DNA of 64,000 nucleotides, from contig JAUSAX010000020.1 in NCBI GenBank assembly GCA_030652315.1, positions 1 to 64,000 of the forward strand. Direction: 5' to 3'. Source of the stretch: Afipia sp. GTDB lineage: Bacteria > Pseudomonadota > Alphaproteobacteria > Rhizobiales > Xanthobacteraceae. This document shows positions 54,454 through 64,000 of the stretch, piece after piece. The notes beneath the pieces are model-generated. The model searched no databases, was not told the origin of the DNA, and saw nothing but the letters and a program-made list of their open reading frames with translations. Within the stretch, counting starts at the first letter, position 1; each line of letters begins with the position of its first letter. The position numbers and the translations under genes were made by a program.

Positions 54454-54933
54454 TTGAGCAAGCTCGATCTCTTCAAGTTCATGCCGTTCCGGCTGAACCG
54501 GCTGGCGGCGGAAGTCAGCGCCGAGCTCGCCAGCGAGTATCGCGAGCGCTACGGCCTGGATATTCCGGAATGGCGGGTGCTGGCGACGCTGGGTTTTCGC
54601 GACGACGCCTGCACGGCGCAATACATCGCCGACTGCACGCGCACGCATAAATCGACCATCAGCCGCGCCGTCGCCCACCTGCTGGAACAGCAACTGATCG
54701 AGCGCGTGGAAAACAAGGATGACCGGCGCGAGCTGGCGCTGCAGCTCACCGGCAAGGGACGCGCGCTTTACGAGGAACTGATTCCCCGCCTGCTCCACAA
54801 GGAGCAGGACATCCTGTCATGTCTGACGGCGGCGGAGCGCAAGGATTTCGCCAACGCGCTCGGCAAGATCGAGCGCCAGCTCGATCTTGTTCAGACCGTG
54901 AAGGACGCACGCGCCAAGAAAGATGCGTATTAG
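54454..54933 (+). CDS. MarR-family regulator of the homogentisate operon
   Basis: About 159 residues from a TTG at 54454; the frame is open to a TTG at 54397, but that codon lies inside the perfect operator palindrome, and an ATG at 54481 is the third option. The winged helix is clear: IPEWRVLATLGFRDDACTAQ, HKSTISRAVAHLLEQQLIER and KDDRRELALQLTGKG. It faces the six-gene catabolic operon across the operator and is presumably released by homogentisate or a related acid, by analogy with other MarR repressors. Confidence 0.85.
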   Translation: MSKLDLFKFMPFRLNRLAAEVSAELASEYRERYGLDIPEWRVLATLGFRDDACTAQYIADCTRTHKSTISRAVAHLLEQQLIERVENKDDRRELALQLTGKGRALYEELIPRLLHKEQDILSCLTAAERKDFANALGKIERQLDLVQTVKDARAKKDAY

Positions 54934-54951
54934 GATCAATACAGATGATCT

Positions 54952-55037
54952 GTCATCACCGGGCTTGTCCCGGTGATCCACGTCTTGCTTGCAAGAAGAT
55001 AAGTCGTGGATGGCCGGGTCAAGCCCGGCCACGACGA
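54952..55037. repeat. Diverged family E palindromic repeat
   Basis: GTCATCACCGGGCTTGTCCC and GGTCAAGCCCGGCCACGACG are the arms, with CCACGTCTTGC/AAGTCGTGG inside. It lies between converging MarR and chemoreceptor genes. Confidence 0.65.
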
Positions 55038-55080
55038 CCTGCGAATGCCGCAAGCGGCATGCACCATCCAGAAGATGTGA

Positions 55081-57129
55081 TCACGCTGCGCGGATATTCT
55101 CCATGAAGCGATCCAGCTCCTGACGCAGCCGCGTGCTTTCGACGGCCAGCGTCTGCGCGGAGTTCAACACTTCACCCGAGGCCGTGCCGGTTTCGCTCGC
55201 GCCACGGTTGACCTCGGAAATGCCTTCCGCGATTTCCAACGTGCCGCTGGCGGCGCTCTGGACGTTGCGGGCGATTTCCGTCGTCGCGGTGGTCTGCTGC
55301 GCGATCGCGGCAGCAATGTTGCCGGCGATCTTGGAAATCTGGCCGATGGTCTCGCCGATTTCCTTGATGGCGAAGACGGATTCCTGCGTGGCTTCCTGCA
55401 TGCCGGCGATGTGCGACGAAATCTCGTCGGTCGCCTTCGCGGTCTGGCTCGCCAGAGATTTCACTTCCGACGCGACGACGGCAAAGCCGCGTCCCGCCTC
55501 GCCTGCGCGCGCGGCCTCGATGGTGGCGTTGAGCGCCAGCAGGTTGGTCTGCTCGGCGATCGCCGTGATCAGCTTGACCACGTCGCCGATCTCCTGCGCC
55601 GCGCGAGACAGCTTGGCGATGCGCGCGTCGGTGGCCTCGGCCTGCGACACCGCCGCAGCGGCGATCCGGCTCGACTCCTTGACCTGCCGGCCGATCTCGT
55701 TGACCGAGGCTGACAGTTCTTCCGTGGCGGCGGCGACGGACTGCACATTCGCCGACGCTTCTTCCGACGCGCCCGCGACCTTGCCGGACAGCTCCTGCGC
55801 GGTTTCGACGGTCCGGGTCAGGGTCGTTGCGGACGACTCAAGCTGGCTCGCCGAGGACGAGACGCTCGACACGATCCCGCCGACCGCGGTCTCAAAATCG
55901 TCCGCGAAGCGGTGAAGCTCTGCGCTGCGGGCCGCGCTGGCGGATTTACCCTGCGCTTCGCGCTCCGCCGCCTCGCTCTGCGCCTTGGCGACGGCGCGCA
56001 TCTTGAACTCTTCGACGGCGCCCGCCATCTCGCCGATTTCATCCTTCTGGCCGAGCCCGGGCAGCACGACATCGAAATTGCCGCCGGCAAGTTGCCGCAT
56101 CGCGTTACACATGGCGATCATCGGCCGGGAAATTCCGCGGCCCAGCATCCAGGCAAGGAACGCGCCGAACACGATGCCCGCACCACCGAGCGCCGTCACG
56201 AACTGGCTGGTCGAATGTGCCGCCGTCGCGGATTCCTTGGCGAGGCGCGTCTGCCGGACCACCAGACCATCCTTGATGGTCTTTGCCTCCTGCGTCACCG
56301 ATGACGCAGCCTCGTTCATCTTCGCCGACAGCGCTGTGATCTTCCCGGTGTTCTCGACGAACTTCGTGAAGTTCGTTTTATAGGCTTCGAGTTCCTGGGT
56401 AATTTCCGCGATCTTGGACGAGAGCTTTGCGTCGTCCGAGGTCAGCGATCCGAGGCTGTTCCTCAGGAGCTGCATGCGTGCGTTGACGCTGTTTGCAATC
56501 GCGTTGTCCGGCCGCAGGATGTAGTTGCTGATGTTGGAAGTGATGGCCGCCGAGTGGGTCGCCAGCTCCTTCGCATTCTGCTGAATCGAAGACAGCCCGG
56601 CGAGGATCGCAGTATCCGCCAGATCGTCAAACTTGTAGCGGATCACGTTGCCCATGCGGAGCAGCTGGTTCGACGCAATCGCTGCGTTCTCGGTCTTGAG
56701 CTTGATGACATCCGCGAACAGCGCGGCGAATTCGCCGTAGCTGGCGGAAAGACTGAGCACGCTCTTCTTGTTGTCGGCGGTGGCGACACGCGCGGCGCGC
56801 TCGATTGCATCGCCGAGGCCCTTCTCGGCAGCACGCGCAGCTTCTTCGTCCGCCGGAAGGCCGGTCGTCACGTACTGGCGGGCGAGAAGCTGATAGGCCA
56901 CAAGCTCGCGATCGATCTCGCGCGCACTGTCACTCTCGGCGACGATGCCCTGATAGGACTGAACGCCACTGGCGATGCGGTCGAAGCCGAAATAGGCGAC
57001 GCCCATATTGATGGCGGAGATGCCCAGCACGGTCACGAAACCGAGCATGATCTTGGTTCGGAATCTAAGATTTGAAAGGAAGCTGACGTTTGCTTTCTGC
57101 TTTGCCGGAGTACCCTTGAACCAGCCCAT
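55081..57129 (-). CDS. Methyl-accepting chemotaxis protein
   Basis: A 682-residue chemoreceptor. TM1 is near residues 25-48 (MLGFVTVLGISAINMGVAYF). A ~270-residue periplasmic helical sensor follows, then TM2 (VTALGGAGIVFGAFLAWML), a HAMP domain (GRGISRPMIAMCNAMRQLAG) and a long coiled coil. The hairpin tip is EQTNLLALNATIEAARAGEA GRGFAVVA, the CheA/CheW contact. It lacks the C-terminal pentapeptide tether for CheR. The ATG at 57129 follows GGGGGTTGGGA. No chemotaxis genes adjoin, so it is a stand-alone receptor of unknown ligand. Confidence 0.93.
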   Translation of the reverse strand: MGWFKGTPAKQKANVSFLSNLRFRTKIMLGFVTVLGISAINMGVAYFGFDRIASGVQSYQGIVAESDSAREIDRELVAYQLLARQYVTTGLPADEEAARAAEKGLGDAIERAARVATADNKKSVLSLSASYGEFAALFADVIKLKTENAAIASNQLLRMGNVIRYKFDDLADTAILAGLSSIQQNAKELATHSAAITSNISNYILRPDNAIANSVNARMQLLRNSLGSLTSDDAKLSSKIAEITQELEAYKTNFTKFVENTGKITALSAKMNEAASSVTQEAKTIKDGLVVRQTRLAKESATAAHSTSQFVTALGGAGIVFGAFLAWMLGRGISRPMIAMCNAMRQLAGGNFDVVLPGLGQKDEIGEMAGAVEEFKMRAVAKAQSEAAEREAQGKSASAARSAELHRFADDFETAVGGIVSSVSSSASQLESSATTLTRTVETAQELSGKVAGASEEASANVQSVAAATEELSASVNEIGRQVKESSRIAAAAVSQAEATDARIAKLSRAAQEIGDVVKLITAIAEQTNLLALNATIEAARAGEAGRGFAVVASEVKSLASQTAKATDEISSHIAGMQEATQESVFAIKEIGETIGQISKIAGNIAAAIAQQTTATTEIARNVQSAASGTLEIAEGISEVNRGASETGTASGEVLNSAQTLAVESTRLRQELDRFMENIRAA

Positions 57130-57240
57130 TCCCAACCCCCAAAAAATTTTTTGCACGCTCAATCGGCCGGCCAGCTAGCCGGCGTAAAGTGCCTCAAAGT
57201 AAACAAAATTGAATAACACCCCGTAAATTACTACCGCGCG

Positions 57241-57274
57241 CAGCAGAAACGCCCGCCAGGCGGGCGTTTCTTGC
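57241..57274. terminator. Rho-independent terminator after nrdB
   Basis: AAACGCCCGCC and GGCGGGCGTTT form a perfect stem with an AG loop, extended by imperfect CAGCA/TGCTG arms, 69 bases past the nrdB stop. The U run is short (TTTC) on each strand. It isolates nrdAB from the chemoreceptor gene. Confidence 0.75.
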
Positions 57275-57342
57275 TGACGATGCGTGCAACGACAGCAGGC
57301 TGAGCCATATCCCGGCACCGCCGGCGCCGAAAGATTAACAAT

Positions 57343-58503
57343 TCATTCCCAGCTCAGCGCGCCGCCGTTCTGATACTCGATGACGCGAGTCTCGAAGAAG
57401 TTCTTCTCCTTCTTCAGGTCCATCGCCTCCGACATCCACGGGAACGGATTGTCGGTCTCGTCGAACACGCGCGTCAGTCCGAGCTGGGCGCAGCGGCGGT
57501 TGGCGATGAAATGCATGTACTGCTCGCACAGCGCAGCGTTCAGCCCCAGAAATCCCCTCGGCATGGTGTCGCGGCTGTAGGCGGCTTCCAGCTCAGCCGC
57601 CTCGCGGATCATGCCGCGTATCTCGTCCTGGAATTCGCGCGTCCACAGGTGTGGGTTCTCCATCTTGATCTGGTTGATGACGTCGATGCCGAAGTTCAAG
57701 TGGATCGATTCATCGCGCAGAATGTACTGATACTGCTCGGCGATGCCGACCATCTTGTTGCGGCGACCGAGCGACAGGATCTGCGCGAAACCCGTGTAGA
57801 ACCACATGCCCTCGAAGATCACATAGAACGCGACCAGATCGCGCAGGAACGCCTGATCCGAGTCCGGTGTGCCGGTCTTGAAGTCCGGGTTCTCGAGATT
57901 CTGGGTATGCTTCAGCGCCCACGCCGCCTTGTCGGTAATCGACGGCACCTCGCGGTACATGTTGAACAGCTCGCCCTCGTCGAGGCCGAGACTTTCGACA
58001 ATGTACTGGAATGTATGGGTGTGGACGGCCTCCTCGAAGGCCTGACGCAGCAGGTACTGGCGGCATTCGGGATTGGTCAGATGACGATAGATCGCCAACA
58101 CGATGTTGTTGGCGACGAGACTCTCGGAGGCCGCGAAGAAACCAAGGTTGCGCTTGATGGCGCGGCGCTCGTCGTCAGTGAGGCCATCGCGCGACTTCCA
58201 CAGCGCGATGTCGGCCTGCATCGAGACTTCGGTCGGCATCCAGTGGTTGTTGCAGCCGGCGAGATATTTCTCCCACGCCCATTTGTATTTCAGCGGCAGC
58301 AGCTGATTGACGTCGGCGCGGCAGTTGATCATCGCCTTGTCGTCCACGGAGACGCGGCCGCCCTTGCGGTCGATGGTGCCAAGCCCTGTTGGATCAAGTC
58401 CTGTTGAATCAAGCCCGGTCTGATCGATAGCGGCGGATTGGCCGGTCAGGATCGGCGGCAGCGCGTTGGCGGCTTTGGGTGAGGTTTCGGACCAGTCGAG
58501 CAT
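57343..58503 (-). CDS. nrdB: Ribonucleotide reductase R2 subunit, class Ic-like (Phe at radical site)
   Basis: A 386-residue ferritin-like R2 protein that starts the radical used by NrdA to make deoxynucleotides. The ATG at 58503 has AGGAAT upstream; one seven codons earlier (58524) lacks a site. Metal ligands are Glu127 in FFAASESLV, Glu158/His161 in EEAVHTHTF, a Glu in VIFEGMWFY and the pair in [10 protein letters not shown]. The usual radical Tyr four residues after the His is Phe165 and the first ligand is Glu, not Asp, as in Chlamydia class Ic Mn/Fe proteins. Residues 27-41 are a DxTGL triplicate. The chain ends GGALSWE. It follows nrdA after a repeat-filled gap. Confidence 0.95.
   Translation of the reverse strand: MLDWSETSPKAANALPPILTGQSAAIDQTGLDSTGLDPTGLGTIDRKGGRVSVDDKAMINCRADVNQLLPLKYKWAWEKYLAGCNNHWMPTEVSMQADIALWKSRDGLTDDERRAIKRNLGFFAASESLVANNIVLAIYRHLTNPECRQYLLRQAFEEAVHTHTFQYIVESLGLDEGELFNMYREVPSITDKAAWALKHTQNLENPDFKTGTPDSDQAFLRDLVAFYVIFEGMWFYTGFAQILSLGRRNKMVGIAEQYQYILRDESIHLNFGIDVINQIKMENPHLWTREFQDEIRGMIREAAELEAAYSRDTMPRGFLGLNAALCEQYMHFIANRRCAQLGLTRVFDETDNPFPWMSEAMDLKKEKNFFETRVIEYQNGGALSWE
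58381..58425. repeat. Three 15-base tandem repeats inside nrdB
   Basis: AAGCCCTGTTGGATC, AAGTCCTGTTGAATC and AAGCCCGGTCTGATC are consecutive 15-base units in frame, encoding [15 protein letters not shown] in the disordered N-terminal part of NrdB. Confidence 0.75.
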
Positions 58504-58542
58504 GGGAATATTCCTGATGTTCATTTTGATGTGGGGGCCGCG

Positions 58543-58692
58543 CTCCCTCTCCCCGTTCTTACGGGGAGAGGGTTGGGGTGAGGGGCGAATGGGCGATGTA
58601 GTGCCCCTCACCCGCCGCGCCATAGTGCGTCGAAGACGCGCGTAAACGCGCTTATGGCGCGTCGACCTCTCCCTGCGAGCGCGGGGAGAGGT
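58543..58692. repeat. Composite palindromic repeat between nrdA and nrdB
   Basis: CTCCCTCTCCCCGTTCTTAC and GAGCGCGGGGAGAGG are outer arms; GGGTTGGGGTGAGGGGCG and GCCCCTCACCC are inner arms; CGCCATAGTGCGTCGAAGAC pairs with the later TTATGGCGCGTCGAC. It fills the nrdA-nrdB gap and could fold into a long hairpin in the shared mRNA. Confidence 0.65.
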
Positions 58693-58698
58693 AAGAAC

Positions 58699-61620
<2,922 letters not shown>

Positions 61621-61733
61621 CGGCAGACCCCGTGCATGTTGCAATTTTTGGGGGGCTTGGGCCGAGAGAACGCTGCATGACGACCGGCGTGCGCCGGCAA
61701 TGCTGCAAGCGACCTCCGGACACCCCGCCCGTG

Positions 61734-61944
61734 GACGTTCTTTTGGTGTCGCGGCAGGTCTCCTGGCTCGCAGGTCGGCGTTGAATCCGGTCTTCCCGAT
61801 GCGAAAACGCACCAGTGACATCGGTTGGATTCAACTCACTGCTTACAGTTGCGGGGGCAGCGCCGGATTTGCTGCATCTAAGTGCGGCTCACCGGCTTCC
61901 CATTTTCACCGCTAGGCCTTGCGGCTTTGCGGAACCTCGACGTC
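61734..61944 (-). ncRNA. Cobalamin riboswitch upstream of nrdAB
   Basis: Read on the minus strand it contains GGGAAGCCGGTG, the core GCTGCCCCCGCAACTGTAAG, TCACTGG, GGGAAGACCGG and the B12 box GAGCCAGGAGACCTGCC (61752-61768 plus flanks). GACGT (61940-61944) and ACGTC (61734-61738) can close P1. It ends 113 bases before the nrdA ATG. A leader CCCC run can pair with the GGGG ribosome site of nrdA, suggesting control at translation start. Confidence 0.95.
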
Positions 61945-62217
61945 TACATCTGGTAGCGTTCAGGTGACGCTGTCAAGCACCGGTGGATGTGAATAACGGG
62001 ACCAAAGTGACAAACGCACGAAATGCTCAGCAAATCGCGAGAGATTTTTTTCTGGTGCGACGAGCAATGAGAGCGCAGCGCCCGGTGCATCGGATGGCTC
62101 CCGGCGAATCGCCGCAAGCGAATCTCATTCCGCGCCTGCCCACTCACCCTGCGCGCGCGTCCGGCACCATCGCGGTGGGAAGCTTTCCCTTTGACCCGCC
62201 GGATCGCGCTTCCCATA
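61945..62217. promoter_or_regulatory. Shared divergent promoter region of nrdAB and metE
   Basis: These ~270 bases separate the two outward-reading riboswitches and must hold both promoters. A T-rich patch lies near 62040-62055 (GAGATTTTTTTCTGGTG). No gene or clear operator is recognised; an NrdR-box pair was looked for and not seen with confidence. Confidence 0.5.
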
Positions 62218-62430
62218 ACGTCAGCATCGCGGTTCTGCGGATCGGTGGTCTGGAGCCAAGAGGGAATACGGTGCGCGCGGCCCGAAAGGAACGCGCAAGT
62301 CCGAAGCTGCCCCCGCAACTGTAGGCGGCGAGCCTCGTCCATCAATGCCACTGCGGCGCAAGCCGCGGGAAGGCCGGACTTAAGGCATCGACCCGTGAGC
62401 CAGGAGACCTGCCGCGATTACAGTACGTCC
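62218..62430 (+). ncRNA. Cobalamin riboswitch upstream of metE
   Basis: The plus strand shows AAGCTGCCCCCGCAACTGTA, GCCACTGCGG, CGGGAAGGCCGG and the B12 box GTGAGCCAGGAGACCTGCCG (near 62395-62415). ACGT at 62218 and 62425 can close P1. After the aptamer ACGTCCACGGGCGGGGTG is identical to the nrdA leader, and GGACGG/CCGTCC forms a small stem. The metE site CACGGGG can pair with an upstream CCCC run. Confidence 0.95.
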
Positions 62431-62528
62431 ACGGGCGGGGTGCCCCGGTGTGTCGCTTGCGGAGGACGGTACTGCCGTCCCTGTCGTTCGCGCATGTCCG
62501 GCCCTGCCCCAACATCACGGGGTTTCCG

Positions 62529-64000
62529 ATGTCGAATTCTAAGTCACCTATGTCCATTCCTGTCGCCACGCTCGGCGTGCCGCGCATCGGCCCTCGCCGC
62601 GAACTGAAAATCGCGCTGGAGAAATTCTGGTCCGGCAAGATCAATGAGGCCACGTTGCGCGAGGTCGCCGCGAAAATTCGCGCCGACAACTGGAAGCGCC
62701 AGCGCGATCTCGGCGTCACCGTGATCCCGTCCAACGATTTCTCGCTCTACGATCAGGTGCTCGATACCAGCGCGATGGTCGGTGCGATTCCGAAGATCTA
62801 CGGCTGGACCGGCGGGCCGGTCTCGTTCGAAATATATTTCGCGATGGCGCGCGGCAGCCAGAAAGACTTGTCTCACAAGGACTCGGGCGTCCACGACAGC
62901 TGCGCCCATGGCCATAGCCACGGTCACGGCGTTCCGGCGCAGGAAATGACCAAGTGGTTCGACACCAACTACCATTACATGGTGCCGGAATTCGCGAAGG
63001 ATCAGACCTTCGCCCTCTCCTCCACCAAGGCGATCGATGAATACCGCGAAGCCAAGGCGCTCGGAATTCAGACGCGGCCGGTGCTGGTCGGTCCCGTCAC
63101 ATTCCTCAAGCTCGGCAAGGGTGAGAACCGGCTGTCGCTGCTGCCGAAACTGCTGCCGGTCTATATCGAGGTGCTCAACAAGCTCGCCGATGAAGGCGCG
63201 GACTGGGTGCAGATCGACGAGCCGTGCCTCGTGCTCGATCTCGACGCGGACGAAAAGGCTGCGCTGAAGACGGCCTACAGCGAACTCGCGCTGAAGGTGC
63301 CCGGCATCAAGATCATGCTGGCCACCTACTTCGGCGAACTCGGCGACAATACCGATCTCGTCACCAGGCTGCCGGTCGCCGGCGTGCATCTCGATCTGGT
63401 GCGCGGCAAAGGCCAGATCAATTCAGTCCTGAGCAAGATGCCGGCGGATCGCGTGATTTCGCTTGGCGTGATCGACGGCCGCAACATCTGGCGCAGTGAC
63501 CTGTCAAAGATTCTCGGCACGCTGGAAGGCGTTGTCGCAAAACGCGGCGGCGCGGATCGCATTCAGATCGCCCCCTCGTGTTCGATGCTGCATGTGCCGA
63601 TTGATCTCGATCAGGAAACCGATCTCGACGCCGACCTGAAGACCTGGCTCGCCTTCTCGGTGCAGAAGATGGGCGAACTGGCCGCGCTGAGCCGCGCGCT
63701 GTCGTCGGGACGCGAGTCCGTCAAGGATGTGTTCGCAGTCTCCGATGATGCTGCAAGGAAGCGCGCGTCGTCCTCGAAGATTCACAATCCGGCGGTGACG
63801 TCCCGCGCTGCCGACACCTCCCCCAAGCTGTCGCAGCGCAAGAGTCCGTTCGGTGCGCGGCAGAAGCTCCAGAGCAAGGTGCTCGGCCTGCCTTCGTTCC
63901 CGACCACGACCATCGGCTCGTTCCCGCAGACCGAAGAGGTGCGTAAGGCGCGCGCCGCCCATGCCAAGGGCCAACTCAGCGACGCTGAATACGACGCGTT
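62529..64000 (+). CDS. metE: Cobalamin-independent methionine synthase, 3' part outside the window
   Basis: The frame is open to the window end; 490 residues of the ~770 expected are seen. MetE transfers a methyl group from 5-methyltetrahydropteroyl-triglutamate to homocysteine with zinc. The N-terminal half is complete (LGVPRIGPRRELKIALEKFW, EMTKWFDTNYHYMVPEF) and the start of the catalytic half is visible (FPTTTIGSFPQTEEVRKAR). Zinc ligands lie beyond the edge. A His-rich insert at residues 116-133 (HDSCAHGHSHGHG core) is unusual. The ATG at 62529 follows CACGGGG; one at 62550 is the alternative. A cobalamin riboswitch precedes it. Confidence 0.95.
   Translation, partial: MSNSKSPMSIPVATLGVPRIGPRRELKIALEKFWSGKINEATLREVAAKIRADNWKRQRDLGVTVIPSNDFSLYDQVLDTSAMVGAIPKIYGWTGGPVSFEIYFAMARGSQKDLSHKDSGVHDSCAHGHSHGHGVPAQEMTKWFDTNYHYMVPEFAKDQTFALSSTKAIDEYREAKALGIQTRPVLVGPVTFLKLGKGENRLSLLPKLLPVYIEVLNKLADEGADWVQIDEPCLVLDLDADEKAALKTAYSELALKVPGIKIMLATYFGELGDNTDLVTRLPVAGVHLDLVRGKGQINSVLSKMPADRVISLGVIDGRNIWRSDLSKILGTLEGVVAKRGGADRIQIAPSCSMLHVPIDLDQETDLDADLKTWLAFSVQKMGELAALSRALSSGRESVKDVFAVSDDAARKRASSSKIHNPAVTSRAADTSPKLSQRKSPFGARQKLQSKVLGLPSFPTTTIGSFPQTEEVRKARAAHAKGQLSDAEYDA

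Noticed and set aside
61945-62217. NrdR boxes in the nrdA upstream region
   Set aside because: No pair of boxes at the expected spacing could be recognised by eye.

Overview
The window is high-GC DNA with dense, often overlapping genes and many short palindromic intergenic repeats. Gene content points to an alphaproteobacterium of the Bradyrhizobiaceae/Nitrobacteraceae (Bradyrhizobium, Afipia, Rhodopseudomonas type): hmuR/hmuQ/hutX beside hemP-hmuTUV, many Liv-type and Bug-type solute uptake systems, a homogentisate operon, and NrdAB and MetE behind cobalamin riboswitches. The genus is inferred from gene style only. No tRNA, rRNA, phage, CRISPR array or intact insertion sequence was seen.

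Layout. 1-7300: the 3' end of selO, a nitronate monooxygenase, hemE, a potassium channel with a C-terminal zinc ribbon, hemC, a CitE-like lyase, a VOC protein and a TetR regulator. 7506-12270: an RND efflux pair (membrane fusion protein and permease) facing the TetR gene and closed by a strong terminator. 12289-19005: a heme acquisition island, with hmuR-hmuQ-hutX leftward and hemP-hmuT-hmuU-hmuV rightward, the latter chained by ATGA overlaps. 19172-26682: a GntR regulator, a complete Liv-type ABC importer and an acyl-CoA ligase. 26716-38366: ferredoxin-NADP reductase, an orphan Liv-type binding protein beside a class II HMG-CoA reductase, a MocR-type regulator, a second Liv importer whose own binding protein carries an in-frame amber codon, a carboxymuconolactone decarboxylase homologue and a Bug-type binding protein. 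38441-46256: a tartrate/isopropylmalate-type dehydrogenase facing a GntR regulator across a perfect palindrome, an MFS carrier, an alpha/beta hydrolase, two M20 hydrolases and a DMT permease. 46333-54933: tyrosine/homogentisate catabolism: hppD facing an Lrp regulator, and a six-gene operon (FAD hydroxylase, DUF2783 protein, MBL protein, hmgA, maiA, fahA) facing a MarR regulator. 55081-57129: a chemoreceptor. 57343-64000: nrdB and nrdA leftward and metE rightward, each behind its own cobalamin riboswitch.

How they work together. hppD, hmgA, maiA and fahA take 4-hydroxyphenylpyruvate to fumarate and acetoacetate, and the FAD hydroxylase probably feeds another aromatic acid into homogentisate. 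HmuR, HmuTUV, HmuQ and HutX cover heme entry, periplasmic transfer, degradation and cytosolic carriage. The most striking part is the right end. The R2 protein has Phe where the radical Tyr normally sits and Glu at the first metal ligand, as in the Mn/Fe class Ic enzymes of Chlamydia. This enzyme and MetE, neither of which needs B12, are governed by two diverging B12 riboswitches whose leaders share sequence down to the start codon. The arrangement reads as a switch that turns on B12-independent enzymes when cobalamin is scarce.
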